Shown: positions 30,369-44,318 of the stretch, piece after piece
How positions within the stretch are numbered: the stretch's first letter is position 1
Layout: every line of letters starts with the position of its first letter
Assembly: GCF_003605125.1 (NCBI RefSeq)
Contig: NZ_QPQT01000008.1
Coordinates: 1 to 64,000 of the forward strand
Direction: 5' to 3'
Source: Shewanella algidipiscicola
GTDB lineage: Bacteria > Pseudomonadota > Gammaproteobacteria > Enterobacterales > Shewanellaceae
DNA length: 64,000 nt
Position numbers and translations under genes: made by a program
Notes under the pieces: generated by a model
What the model was told of the DNA's origin: nothing
What the model saw: the letters and a program-made list of their open reading frames with translations, nothing else
Database searches by the model: none

Positions 30369-33300
30369 CTAGTTCCTTCCTGATGCCTGGTTATAGGCCC
30401 TAATATCAATCAAGTTGTTCTGAGCATAATCTCCCGCAAGGGATGCATTTGAGATCACCGCTATCTGCTTATCCACAAATGCTTTATCTTCTTCAGACAC
30501 ACTGTCAGAGATGTAAGCGCCACTCTCATCCTTTTGACGATACTCATTTAGCATTTGCTCCCTTAGGCCAAGCATTTCAGGCGACCAACTCGATGAGTCT
30601 TCAGAGTTGAATACGCGCCCCGCCAAACCTTCATTGAAAGCTTGAGCGAAAACTTGACTTTGAATCGGGGTCAATCCCATTCTCTGCCCTTCGCTGTATG
30701 CTTCCTGTTTAAAATCATCAGCATACTGCTCTAGAAACTCACCATATCGATTGTTAACTGCCGCACCGAATGCCCCCGCCAACATGGCTTCAGACTTAGT
30801 GCCCCAGTTTACTTCGGAGGCATACTGCGTACTCGATCCACTGTATGCATCATTAAACGCCGTCAATGGGTTTTCCAAAGAGGTTCCTGCATCAACGGCG
30901 GCTTTTAAGCCATCCCAGGTTGATTTGCTGGCCACAGTAGCGTTGTGCAAGAAACCTCGTGAGCCAGGATCTTCAAGCGCTTGTTCTTTGTAACTCTCAT
31001 AGTCTTCGCCAAAGTGATTCAAGGTATGCAGAGCTGCATCAGTATGCTTGCCACTGAAATCACCAATAGCACTGGCGCTGTTGAAGAACATTTCAGCACC
31101 AGAAACTCCGCTATCATCAGCCATAATGCGTGATCGCCACTGAGATCCAGCTTCACTGTTTAGTTCAGATTGATAGGTACTTGTGTCAGTAGCTACGGCC
31201 TGCTGAGCTTGCTGCTGATGCGCATTCAACTGTCCATCTATACCAGACAGATTGGTTTGGTAAGCCGATTGAGCTGCGTTGAACTGAGTTTGAACTGTTG
31301 CTGCATCCTCGTAGCCGCCCAATACACCCGATTCAACTTGGCTTTGAGTACCACCAAAAGTAGGTGCAGTTGATGACAAGCCTTCATTTGAGCGCGGCTG
31401 AATTGATCGTAAATCGGCTCCGGTAGCCATGGCCATAACAGTCATTGCTGCTTGATAATCATTGTCCCGTTCAGCGGGCGTTGAAGAATTGCTATAGGTT
31501 AAAGACTCCATAGCTGCGGCCACATACGCCTGATTATCATCAGGTAACAAGCGCTGATACATTGGAAGGTTTTCACGTAATCGGTTACCGGCTTCAACAT
31601 GCTGGTTCATATAGCGACCTAAATAATCCATGACTTCAGGATTATCCGCCGCTAATCGGGTTAACGTCGCACCATCAGTATTTCTTTGTCCTGATAGACT
31701 GTAGCTGGCCTGATCAAGCTCACTAAAGCGGTTTGATGCCGTGACAACGTCTTGTGCTGAACTCTGAAGAGACTGATAGTCTTGGTTAGACAAGGACATC
31801 TCAACGCCAGAACGTCTTGAATCTGAAAGGTCCTTAACCATTGCATCGCGATACTCAGCACGTCGTGAATCACTTGATGCCAAGCTTTGCATCTCCCCTG
31901 TGAGCGTATTTGCGGTCGTAGATCGAGAACTGCCTTCTGATGACTCAACTTGGCCACTAAAGTTACCACCTAAATCCAAGCCTGCTCGTAACCGTGATAT
32001 TTTTGGTACACGAGATGAGTCAGGCTTATCGACTCCTGGTAAGTTGCCCTGTGGGGAGTCATTCCCCCCTGTACCAAGTAATCTTCCCAAGAACCCTTTA
32101 TCTGCTACTTCTTTATCATCGGTATTTGTAATGGTTCCATCGCCACCGACCCTTAAGCCTCCCGATAACGCGCCAGATACCAAGCCACGTACAGCATCTT
32201 TTTTATCGTCTCCAAAACCATACCGAGTTTGCAGGTCATCAGTAACCTGATTAACAACGGCGCTAGATGCGGAGTTAGATGAGCCGATCTGACGTCCAAC
32301 CGAAGACAGGTTGTCGTAACTTAGCTTTTCACCAAAAGTTCGACTCATAGTATTCCCAACCTGACGACTAAAGGCTTGGGTTGCCTGAGTCATGGATTCT
32401 TTTGCAGAGCCGACCATTGAACCCACTGCGTTTCCGACAGAGAAACTGCTTAGTAGGTTTGACGCGCCGGTCATAGCAGAACCAGTGAGGGCTGAATTTT
32501 GGAACATTGACTGTGATTGCATTACCGGGGCATTTTTCGCGACATCTGGACTTGCCATCTTTTCATCAATGGCATCACCGTTTTGAAGACGTCCAGCCAA
32601 GTGGGTTGCAGTTATTGCTGAGCCATACACGAGCATGAGCGAAATCGCCGGAACACTCGACGCCAACATGCCGCCAGTAGCTATCCAGGTTTGCAGCACT
32701 GAATCCATCTGCATCATCCCAGCAAAAGATGGCACTTCTGTACCTGCAAAGGCATCAAGAGCCGACATTTTCCCTGCAACGGTTAAATGAATATACAGGT
32801 TAATGATGGCCATGACAGGCATCCAAAGTTGAATCCAAAGCAGGATTAACAAGTACTTCCCAGCCATTCGCATCCCGATTTGGCCAAGGGCTATCACAAA
32901 GGCCATCAAAGGGGTGATGGCGTAAATGAAACCCTCAAAAAACGTCATCATCGGACGAACAATACTTTGGAACAGAGTCTGCTCCGCCGCCCATTGCGTA
33001 TTGCGCTGCTCAATCGCTTGGTTAACCATAACGGCTGCGGTGAAAGCTTGATCATCCATATACTTGCCCGTCACGCTTTGCTCATAAATAGGCAAAAGCA
33101 CTGACGCGGTCATGTACTCTTGGGTGTTAACCGAAGCCAAACCAAGGTTATTCAGTGCATTTCGGATCACGTCATTAGTGTCAGTGGCTGACGAAGTTCC
33201 CAATGAGGCTGACAGAACCTGTTTAAGCCTTGGAATGAAGGTTGATTCTGTCATGAGTTTCAGCTGGCTATAGGCATCGGTGCAGTCAAGATCGCTACTG

Positions 33301-33938
33301 CTACCACTGAGCATGATGCGCGTGCCATAAATGCGCGAATCAAACCTAATCGCAGTCATCGGGTTAGGATCACTCAGCACCTGATCGAGGTTCTTTTGGC
33401 CAATGTCGATACCAATCAAGGTGCACTCTTTGATGTAGTTAAACCACGATTGCTCGATGTCCGAGCCGCCGACACGATTTGCATCACCCAACCCCGAGCG
33501 ATCCATCACCTGTTTTCTCACTTTAATCAGTGACTGTAAACTGGATGCAAAGCCGTATTCCGTCATGGCGGGAGTTGAGAACGCCGTTTCAAACAATCGC
33601 GTGATTTGAAAGCCGACAGTCGAAATCGTACTGCCTGCGGCAGCAACACCGATGGGCACATTATCAACCACTCGAACTTGTCCCGTGTACGCATCCTCAA
33701 TGCTCACTCGGGTACTGGGTCCAAACATGGTTGCAAAGACTAGCCATGAGACTAAAACGTGTTGAAAGTTAATCCCACGACCGCCTTGCATTAAGGCCTG
33801 AACAGAGACCATCAATACCCCAATGAGCAAGCCAATCCGAACCATTGAAGTAAAATCGCCTGTACCAGTGATCATCGCGACAGCGTTCAGGACCTGCTCT
33901 AAAAAAGCCGAATCCCCGATGGAATAGATTTCCCACAT
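30369..33938 (-). CDS. traG: Mating-pair stabilisation / exclusion protein TraG
   Basis: A large (1189-residue) inner-membrane F-type conjugation protein. The N-terminal third has several membrane helices. The rest is a long polar region rich in Ser, Gln and Asp that is thought to reach the periplasm and, in SXT/R391, to be the target of Eex on the recipient side. It lies 3 bp after traH in the traF-traH-traG operon. Confidence 0.92.
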   Translation of the reverse strand: MWEIYSIGDSAFLEQVLNAVAMITGTGDFTSMVRIGLLIGVLMVSVQALMQGGRGINFQHVLVSWLVFATMFGPSTRVSIEDAYTGQVRVVDNVPIGVAAAGSTISTVGFQITRLFETAFSTPAMTEYGFASSLQSLIKVRKQVMDRSGLGDANRVGGSDIEQSWFNYIKECTLIGIDIGQKNLDQVLSDPNPMTAIRFDSRIYGTRIMLSGSSSDLDCTDAYSQLKLMTESTFIPRLKQVLSASLGTSSATDTNDVIRNALNNLGLASVNTQEYMTASVLLPIYEQSVTGKYMDDQAFTAAVMVNQAIEQRNTQWAAEQTLFQSIVRPMMTFFEGFIYAITPLMAFVIALGQIGMRMAGKYLLILLWIQLWMPVMAIINLYIHLTVAGKMSALDAFAGTEVPSFAGMMQMDSVLQTWIATGGMLASSVPAISLMLVYGSAITATHLAGRLQNGDAIDEKMASPDVAKNAPVMQSQSMFQNSALTGSAMTGASNLLSSFSVGNAVGSMVGSAKESMTQATQAFSRQVGNTMSRTFGEKLSYDNLSSVGRQIGSSNSASSAVVNQVTDDLQTRYGFGDDKKDAVRGLVSGALSGGLRVGGDGTITNTDDKEVADKGFLGRLLGTGGNDSPQGNLPGVDKPDSSRVPKISRLRAGLDLGGNFSGQVESSEGSSRSTTANTLTGEMQSLASSDSRRAEYRDAMVKDLSDSRRSGVEMSLSNQDYQSLQSSAQDVVTASNRFSELDQASYSLSGQRNTDGATLTRLAADNPEVMDYLGRYMNQHVEAGNRLRENLPMYQRLLPDDNQAYVAAAMESLTYSNSSTPAERDNDYQAAMTVMAMATGADLRSIQPRSNEGLSSTAPTFGGTQSQVESGVLGGYEDAATVQTQFNAAQSAYQTNLSGIDGQLNAHQQQAQQAVATDTSTYQSELNSEAGSQWRSRIMADDSGVSGAEMFFNSASAIGDFSGKHTDAALHTLNHFGEDYESYKEQALEDPGSRGFLHNATVASKSTWDGLKAAVDAGTSLENPLTAFNDAYSGSSTQYASEVNWGTKSEAMLAGAFGAAVNNRYGEFLEQYADDFKQEAYSEGQRMGLTPIQSQVFAQAFNEGLAGRVFNSEDSSSWSPEMLGLREQMLNEYRQKDESGAYISDSVSEEDKAFVDKQIAVISNASLAGDYAQNNLIDIRAYNQASGRN

Positions 33939-33941
33939 GAC

Positions 33942-35330
33942 CTATTCCCCCAGCGCCGTAGATTTAACGGTGTAATAACGCTGTTTGCGAATGGTCTGAA
34001 TCACCTGGTTAAAATGCGCCAGCAATTCTTGCTCTGAGCCGTATCTTCGCTGCAACGCAGCGTACTCCTCATTGATTTGGCGACGTGCACGTTCAAGGTC
34101 TTCGGTTAACAACTTCGCATAGGCATGATCTTCCACACCAGATGTGCTTCTAGCTGCGTTGAGCATGTCTTCAACCAATGCCCGGGCCATCTCAACTGCA
34201 ATAAATGGTGCTGCTCGTGAAGCAAAAGACCTAGCGGCCCCTTCATTTAATGCAGAAAGTGTTCGAATCATGCCGCCAATGCTCGCGGGAGCCGAGGTCA
34301 TAAAAGCCTTTTCGGTGGTGCTAGCAGCCCCTGTATTTCGAGCAAATTTAAAAATAATGCCGTTACTAGAACCTGTACCAAGAAGTAAATTTTCTACTTG
34401 GGTTGATAACCCGGTCAGGGTCACGTTAGTGATTGTCGGATTTAGACAGCCGTCTTGTGTCACTGTGTCACATCGGTACATAGCGACGTTACCGCCATGA
34501 ATTAGATGCTCAATAGTCACTTTATTGCCATTCAGTCTGGTCAGTTTTGGGGCTTTACCTTGACCATCAGCCGCATTCGCTAAATCACCAACGATGATCG
34601 AGCCCGTCACGGACATAACCGCTTCAAGAAAACGGTCATCCCCCGATGCAAACCAGCTTGATGCCGAGTGACGTTTCAGTGCTCGCCAGACCAAGTTACC
34701 TTTGATCGTTTTGTTCACATCAGATGCCGCGACACTTGAAGCATTCTCATAAGGGTTCTTACCGTTGGACTCACTCCAACTGGTAAAAACGTCTCCAGCC
34801 CCTTTGAGAGAGCTCAACATGCTGGCTTCTGTTTGCCCCTTCTTACCAAAAGCAGCCAGAGTATCGTTCACGACTCCCTGAGCCATTTGACAGGAATTGC
34901 CAAAATATTCGTTCAACTGCTGGATTTTCTTTTGCAGTGTCTCCATGTGCTGGGAGCATTTCTCACACATAGCACTGAGCGCCAATTGGAATGCGTACCC
35001 CTTGGCGTTTGCAGCGACAGAGCGAAGTAATTGAACAAACTGATCCGCGTTAACAAATGACAAACTTCCAGCGAACATATCAATGCCGCCACAACCGGCT
35101 TGGAATGACGGAGGCACCATAGAGACGAGGTTCTCGTTCATGATCCTGTTACGAACAACAACACTTCCGCCAGATATAACGCCACGCCGCTGACTCTCGA
35201 ATACACCAGGCGCAGTGCTGTTGGTCATTGAACCAAATAACTGATTCATCTCCTGTTGCAAGCTTGCTTGGCTCATAGACGAAAAACCAATCGCAAAGGC
35301 GATTAGCGATACTCGTAATACTTTTTTCAT
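33942..35330 (-). CDS. traH: F-type pilus assembly protein TraH
   Basis: A 462-residue exported protein (signal ending SMSQASLQQ) needed for F-pilus assembly. It has the TraH family hallmarks: the FQAGCGGIDMFAGSLSF segment, a CEKCSQHM cysteine pair, and helices near the C-terminus. It starts 3 bp after the traF stop, with GGAGGG before the ATG. Confidence 0.93.
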   Translation of the reverse strand: MKKVLRVSLIAFAIGFSSMSQASLQQEMNQLFGSMTNSTAPGVFESQRRGVISGGSVVVRNRIMNENLVSMVPPSFQAGCGGIDMFAGSLSFVNADQFVQLLRSVAANAKGYAFQLALSAMCEKCSQHMETLQKKIQQLNEYFGNSCQMAQGVVNDTLAAFGKKGQTEASMLSSLKGAGDVFTSWSESNGKNPYENASSVAASDVNKTIKGNLVWRALKRHSASSWFASGDDRFLEAVMSVTGSIIVGDLANAADGQGKAPKLTRLNGNKVTIEHLIHGGNVAMYRCDTVTQDGCLNPTITNVTLTGLSTQVENLLLGTGSSNGIIFKFARNTGAASTTEKAFMTSAPASIGGMIRTLSALNEGAARSFASRAAPFIAVEMARALVEDMLNAARSTSGVEDHAYAKLLTEDLERARRQINEEYAALQRRYGSEQELLAHFNQVIQTIRKQRYYTVKSTALGE

Positions 35331-35332
35331 CG

Positions 35333-36277
35333 TTATAACCCTCCTTGTGCACGCAGATAGCGAACAAGGAACTCAGGATCCTGCAATATCTTCTCGTTAA
35401 GCTCTTGGGCTGACATCGCGAGTGACACGCCGGGCTGAACAGGTCTAGTGGCATAGTAAGTTTGATCGTCAATCCAACCGGCTTGATGGGCTGCAAGAAT
35501 GATTCGATTATTGAGCTCATCAAGGCTCATTGCGCCTTGGCCAATCGGAGTGATGACATTAGGCGGATCAACTAAGAACACGGCAGGGACAGTCGTAACG
35601 GACAAGGATTGTGCTTGTCCTGAATCGACTTTGTAATTGGGAAACTCTCCACCCGGTAAAGGCATGCCATCGACAGCAATAGCAAACACCTCGAAACCGT
35701 AGTTCAAAGCCATGGATTCGATGATAGGCGCTTGAGCGTGGCAGTAAGGGCAATCCGAACGATAGAAGAAGAACAAGCCAGCCCGTTTTGCTACTTCACC
35801 TAAAGCTACATCGCGTTGAGCGCCAGCTTCTCGATCCATCCGATTGGCAGCATAGGTCGCCAAGGGTCTGCGACTGATTTCATCCAAAACAGGATCGCCC
35901 ATGACCACCTGCTGACTAACATCAGCAAACTGTGAACCCTTATCCATCATGACGCGCTGAAGATACAGATAAGCCCTGACGTTCTCATTCGTCGGCTCAT
36001 CAATTGCCTTGTCCATGAACGATTGCATATGCTCTCGGAACCATGCGGCACTGAAGGGCTTTAGTTCGCTCTGACTGGACTCCACGACACCAGTTTCCGG
36101 CTCTATCAGCTCATCAGGCTGCTCAGGTTCAGGAATAACCTGATACCAAAACCAGCCTTCCTGACCACGCTGATAGAATGGTCCATCACTGGCATGGGCG
36201 GGCAAGATGAATAGCAAGAAAATAATGATTGGGATGGTCACCCATAGGATGAACCAAGGGAACAAGGGGGTTCTCAT
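35333..36277 (-). CDS. traF: Conjugation protein TraF, thioredoxin fold
   Basis: A periplasmic thioredoxin-like protein of F-type conjugation, needed for pilus assembly and disulphide handling. It has an N-terminal membrane anchor or signal and the redox motif CPYC (in YRSDCPYCHAQAP) near residue 177. It heads the traF-traH-traG operon, and the start is preceded by CTGGAG. To its right lies the variable insertion. Confidence 0.92.
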   Translation of the reverse strand: MRTPLFPWFILWVTIPIIIFLLFILPAHASDGPFYQRGQEGWFWYQVIPEPEQPDELIEPETGVVESSQSELKPFSAAWFREHMQSFMDKAIDEPTNENVRAYLYLQRVMMDKGSQFADVSQQVVMGDPVLDEISRRPLATYAANRMDREAGAQRDVALGEVAKRAGLFFFYRSDCPYCHAQAPIIESMALNYGFEVFAIAVDGMPLPGGEFPNYKVDSGQAQSLSVTTVPAVFLVDPPNVITPIGQGAMSLDELNNRIILAAHQAGWIDDQTYYATRPVQPGVSLAMSAQELNEKILQDPEFLVRYLRAQGGL

Positions 36278-37010
36278 TGTCAGCTCCAGAAAATTTCATA
36301 GAGCTAACATGCTAATGATCCCGGTAAGAGCGATTGGCCAGATAGATGAATGAATCGTGTGTTTTTCTGACTAGCTGTTGTGACCAGTAACAACAGCTAA
36401 TTTTAACGAGCCAAATTTATGATTGGACCGCTTTGAGCGAAAAGCAGAAATTTCTCTCCGCATCATAGTACTCATGCGAAAGTATGCTTTGCTTGATAGA
36501 GCGGACATTAACGCCTGAAGTTGGACGGACTTGTAACCGCAAAATGGCATGTGTCTCAACCACAGTGTCCAGCATCCATTCGTCGAGTTGATTGTCACTC
36601 GGATCGTGCTTCTCAGTAAGGCAAGCTAACTTTTTACTACAACAATCATCTTCAAAGCGATCTGCTTCTATTGATTTCCGTAGATCACGCAATTAAGTTG
36701 GATTGACAATGTTAGGGGGCGCTAATTTGTCCTTGCTCTGTAGATTAAATATGACTATTCATATCGACATAAGCTCAATGCAACTTGAAAGTTTTGCTTT
36801 TTGAGCTTAGAGTGATATTTTTAATAAGTTTCTAATTTACTGGTTGGCTCAACTTGTTTTAAAAACACGGCGCGCTGGTGCGACTGTTTCATAATGAGCG
36901 AGTCCTACAGGCAAATCAGTTGCTGGATTGTTTCTGAATTTGATTTTGGTTTTCCATCTAAATTATCGGCCCTACCCTTTTTATATCAATCGGAACCTCC
37001 TGAGCATTAA
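36278..37010. other. Variable-region border, no confident gene
   Basis: About 730 bp. It should hold the traF promoter (leftward) and that of the inserted kinase gene (rightward). A 91-codon minus-strand frame at 36417-36692 begins with TTG directly after a stop and lacks a ribosome site, so I do not accept it as a gene. Confidence 0.45.
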
Positions 37011-40817
<3,807 letters not shown>

Positions 40818-40822
40818 TTTAT

Positions 40823-41752
40823 ATGTCAGCTGACACTATACCAAATGTGGCTATCAGCCAATTCCCTGCAACCATTTTAGTTGTCGATGATCAACCTATT
40901 AATATTCAGATTGTCTTTCAGGTTTTAGGCAACGAGTACAATATTCTGATGGCCACAAGCGGCAAACAGGCAATAAAAGTTTGCCACGACAGTCGGCCTG
41001 ATCTCATTTTGTTAGATGTAGTAATGCCTGAGCAGGATGGATTAGAAACATGCAGGCAATTAAAAGCCGATAAACAACTGGCAGATATCCCGGTCATATT
41101 CGTCACAGGCTTGCAGTATCAAACGGATGAAGATGCCTGCTGGGATGCAGGTGGCGTCGATTTTATTCAAAAGCCATTTAATACAAATACATTACGTAAC
41201 CGGGTAAAGGCTCACTTAGCCCTGAAAAGACAAGCTGACTTACTGCGTTCTCTCGCTTATCTGGATGGGTTAACCGGTATTTATAACCGCCGCTATTTTG
41301 ATAACGTTTTATCAATCCAACTTGCCCAACATAGACGTAAACTGAGTCCTCTTGCAGTATTGATGATTGATATCGACTACTTTAAGAAATATAACGATAC
41401 GTTTGGCCACTTAGCAGGAGATGATGCTTTACGTAAAGTGGCCAGTGCCCTAAAGCATAGCGTGCGACAGGCTGACATGGTCGCCCGCTATGGAGGTGAA
41501 GAATTTGTAGTGTTGCTAGCCGATACCGATATAAATGGCGCAGTAACCGTGGCAAAAAAGATGCTGCATCATGTATTGGAATTAGATATCGCACACCCCC
41601 AAACTCCCGCCACCAAACTGAGCATCAGTGTTGGCATTGCCGTCGCCGATGAAGCGAAAGGCTACGATAGTAATATTATAGAACTGGCAGACCAGCAGCT
41701 GTATTTAAGTAAACAACGTGGTCGTAATACCTATTCGGTTGTACTAGCGTGA
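40823..41752 (+). CDS. REC-GGDEF diguanylate cyclase
   Basis: A 309-residue response regulator that makes cyclic di-GMP. The receiver has VVDDQ, the phosphoacceptor in LLDVVMPEQDG and KPF. The GGDEF domain has an intact GGEEF active site and an RxxD inhibitory site (RQAD) five residues before it, so product inhibition is expected. It is directly linked to the CHASE1 kinase gene and its Hpt is the likely phosphodonor. It closely fits the diguanylate cyclases described in ICEs of this family, but I cannot confirm a specific name. Confidence 0.88.
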   Translation: MSADTIPNVAISQFPATILVVDDQPINIQIVFQVLGNEYNILMATSGKQAIKVCHDSRPDLILLDVVMPEQDGLETCRQLKADKQLADIPVIFVTGLQYQTDEDACWDAGGVDFIQKPFNTNTLRNRVKAHLALKRQADLLRSLAYLDGLTGIYNRRYFDNVLSIQLAQHRRKLSPLAVLMIDIDYFKKYNDTFGHLAGDDALRKVASALKHSVRQADMVARYGGEEFVVLLADTDINGAVTVAKKMLHHVLELDIAHPQTPATKLSISVGIAVADEAKGYDSNIIELADQQLYLSKQRGRNTYSVVLA

Positions 41753-42014
41753 GGTCTGGCAAACCTATTACCAAAAAATTACTATCTATGAGTGATTAAT
41801 TTTAAACTCTGTTGTTACCATGATTTTTACAGCATAATATTGAAACCGGCCAAGATAATTTACACCGAATACTGGGACCATAACCCGCTGCGCTGCTCAT
41901 CGCCCTTACACTAAAGTTCTGCTAACGACTAATAGCGGACTTTAATACCTGCACATTGTAATATCCGCTTCTGGCACATAAGTAATATTCATAAAGTGCG
42001 AATACTACATTAGC

Positions 42015-42722
42015 TTACTTTACTGCAAAAACCGTAACCAATGTCTTCATTGAGTCACCCGTAATCATAACAAAGTACATCTTGCTCTCCACGTGCTGCC
42101 AGAATTCGGCCTCTTGTGCATATTTTTTTGCTTTTTTAGTAGCGACGCTTTCTGGTAACTCGGCTTTAGTTAGCGCAGAACATAACAGCTTTGTGCACAA
42201 AGCCTTCCAAGGATGCTTAGGTACACCGTCTGAAAGCCGTTCTACGAATCTTTCAAGCGCATGACGAGTCACCACGACAGGTCCAATGTTCGGAACGTTG
42301 ATGACCTCATCGATTTCTCTCACTGTAGCATTATCGACGCTGTATTCTTCGAAGGAATGTGAAAGCCAATCGTCCCGCTTCTCTACCGAGATCTGTGCTT
42401 CTTGGTAACGGGTGAGCAAGAACCTGGTCAGGCTGTAAAGTGAATGCTGAGTTGAGCGTTGTTTCTGTAACTTTTTGATAGCTCCTTTACTGACTCGGAT
42501 TTGAAGCCCATTACCGCCTCGGTTACTCCCCATCACCTCTTTCACTGACAGTAGGTGATGAATAGCATAAAGCTCAGCTGCAATTGGCTTTTGCTGCTCA
42601 GGTAGCTTGTCGTATTGCTCACCTAAATCGACCTTTAGCTCACCACCTCTTCGAAGGCCGGTCTTCCAGTAAACCGTAAACTCACCATCAATCTGCTTTG
42701 TTAACAGGGTTAATACCATCAT
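42015..42722 (-). CDS. ICE core protein of unknown function
   Basis: A 235-residue protein that appears at this place in SXT/R391 elements, bordering the traF hotspot. It is basic and mainly soluble, and no catalytic motif is recognisable. It lies beyond the terminator that ends the upstream primase-like gene, so it may have its own promoter. GGAGAAACAAAC precedes the ATG on the minus strand. Confidence 0.6.
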   Translation of the reverse strand: MMVLTLLTKQIDGEFTVYWKTGLRRGGELKVDLGEQYDKLPEQQKPIAAELYAIHHLLSVKEVMGSNRGGNGLQIRVSKGAIKKLQKQRSTQHSLYSLTRFLLTRYQEAQISVEKRDDWLSHSFEEYSVDNATVREIDEVINVPNIGPVVVTRHALERFVERLSDGVPKHPWKALCTKLLCSALTKAELPESVATKKAKKYAQEAEFWQHVESKMYFVMITGDSMKTLVTVFAVK

Positions 42723-42783
42723 GTTTGTTTCTCCTATTGGTTATCTATTTTTCATTCTCCATGTTTTTTCAAATATGCAAGGC

Positions 42784-42808
42784 GCAAAAAAAGGGGCCGA
42801 AGCCCCTT
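42784..42808 (-). terminator. Terminator of the DNA-processing operon
   Basis: On the minus strand AAGGGGC-TTCG-GCCCCTT is followed by T residues, a strong intrinsic terminator with a stable UUCG-type loop. It begins 4 bp after the stop of the primase-like gene. Confidence 0.9.
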
Positions 42809-42811
42809 GGA

Positions 42812-43885
42812 TCAGATATGAACTTTAGGAAAGCCCATGACACCGTAAACATTCAGCACATCATTCCAATCCCAACTTTTCACGCCAAGTGACGTTGGTA
42901 TCGGAGGGATCAACACTTGTGTCAGAATGCCTTTTTGCCAGGCTTTTTTCTTGAGTTCATTCGCTGCCTTCAGGCCGGTCTCAGAGAGATCGTGATCTGC
43001 CCAGATGTACAGCATTTTCACATTACTTGGTGGTTCAAACCTAGCCAGTAGCGTTGCATTCACAACCGACCAACATGTTTGCCCCGTTGCTCTGGTTACC
43101 GCTAGGGCCGTTTCTATACCTTCAGAAACACCTAGTACTTCACCAGGCTCACCTATAGGAATGGCACCACCAGTGATTGTTCTGTAACTTGGTATGGGCA
43201 TCATCTTTTTAGGCTTTTCAACCGGCGCTTTGAATCCATCTTCACTTAGGTAGATCCGATGGAACGTGGCCGAACGCCCTTGCTGCGTAACGATTTTACC
43301 TAGCAGCGCTGGGTAGCTATCGATAAACAGACCATCTTCATCATGGTAAGGCAAGTTTGGATGAAACCTCAGCACCGAATCCCATTCAGGACGAAGCCGG
43401 GTAACAATGCCACGACGATGCAAGTAGTTCCAAACTGGTTGCGCACGAGTATCTGCAAGAGATAGCGTTTCTCCCCAGGTTTGATTCAAGCGATGGATAA
43501 TCGCTTTGTCCTCGTCCTGCTTTCTAGCCTTCCAATCAACAGCGTTACGCGTTATTGCCCGAGAAGGTGCTTGTATTTGTCCGGGTTGAATACCAAGAAC
43601 TTGGCCAATTGCTTCAATAGACTGAGCAAAGTTCCACCCATTAATCCAAGACAACAGTTCAAAGCCATCATGAAAGATACCGCAGGTATTACAAACGCCA
43701 CCACCGGTATATTCAGCATCTTTGAACAGCCTAAAGCCATCACGACCGCCATGAACAGGACAAGCCACATGACGGCCTTTTCGAGCAATAGCGGCATCAA
43801 GTTCTGGCACCAATGCCGCTAATACTTGAAGCCATTGGCCATTAAGATATGGCCTTACTGTTTCAATTTGTAAAGGTAACGCCAT
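42812..43885 (-). CDS. Toprim-domain primase-like protein
   Basis: A 357-residue protein with an N-terminal zinc ribbon (CPVHGG... CNTCG) and a Toprim domain (catalytic Glu in GVSEGIETALA near 245, acidic pair in WADHD near 297). This is the plan of P4-alpha and mobile-element primases. The upstream leader has two hairpins and a good ribosome site AAGGAGG. The last gene of the module. Confidence 0.78.
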   Translation of the reverse strand: MALPLQIETVRPYLNGQWLQVLAALVPELDAAIARKGRHVACPVHGGRDGFRLFKDAEYTGGGVCNTCGIFHDGFELLSWINGWNFAQSIEAIGQVLGIQPGQIQAPSRAITRNAVDWKARKQDEDKAIIHRLNQTWGETLSLADTRAQPVWNYLHRRGIVTRLRPEWDSVLRFHPNLPYHDEDGLFIDSYPALLGKIVTQQGRSATFHRIYLSEDGFKAPVEKPKKMMPIPSYRTITGGAIPIGEPGEVLGVSEGIETALAVTRATGQTCWSVVNATLLARFEPPSNVKMLYIWADHDLSETGLKAANELKKKAWQKGILTQVLIPPIPTSLGVKSWDWNDVLNVYGVMGFPKVHI

Positions 43886-43975
43886 ATAACCTCCTTAAGT
43901 AAAAAGCCGACTCCTACCACTGGTGGTAAAAGTCAGCTTGGGTCCTGCATTAAGCCGTTTGGTTAATGCAGGAAC
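43886..43975 (-). promoter_or_regulatory. Leader of primase-like gene, two hairpins
   Basis: Read on the minus strand: CTGCATTAA/TTAATGCAG, then AGCTGACT...AGTCGGCT with TTTTT after it, then a free AAGGAGG. The second hairpin plus T-run looks like an attenuator. It differs in sequence from the nine leaders upstream in the operon. Confidence 0.5.
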
Positions 43976-43976
43976 G

Positions 43977-44318
43977 TTAGTCAAGCTGGATACCATGTCG
44001 TCTTAATAGCCACATGATGGAATCACGAAGCACATCAGGATCGACAACCGCAGCCATCGCGCAAACACGAAAGCAAAATGGCGCTAATTCGTCATTTTTA
44101 ATCCACGACAACACATCCTTTCGCAACCGAGTACTGACACGGCCATCTAGCAATACTCGGATCGCATCCAATAGAATGCCTTCGCGTAACTGCCAGATTT
44201 CCGTGTCAGACCAAGTGACTGGGGCATCATCAAACTCAAATAGAAATTCGAGCTGTGATGATGTGTGTTGATGGGACTGCTTTTGTGATGTAGGAGAATG
44301 GGCAATGCGCCCATTCAT
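43977..44318 (-). CDS. Unknown 113-residue ICE protein
   Basis: The start overlaps the radC stop by one base (TAATG), so translation is probably coupled. The protein has an acidic N-terminal third and a C-terminal helical half without recognisable motifs. Confidence 0.6.
   Translation of the reverse strand: MNGRIAHSPTSQKQSHQHTSSQLEFLFEFDDAPVTWSDTEIWQLREGILLDAIRVLLDGRVSTRLRKDVLSWIKNDELAPFCFRVCAMAAVVDPDVLRDSIMWLLRRHGIQLD

Noticed and set aside
36417..36692. 91-codon minus-strand frame near traF
   Set aside because: It starts with TTG right after a stop, lacks a ribosome site and has no recognisable motif.
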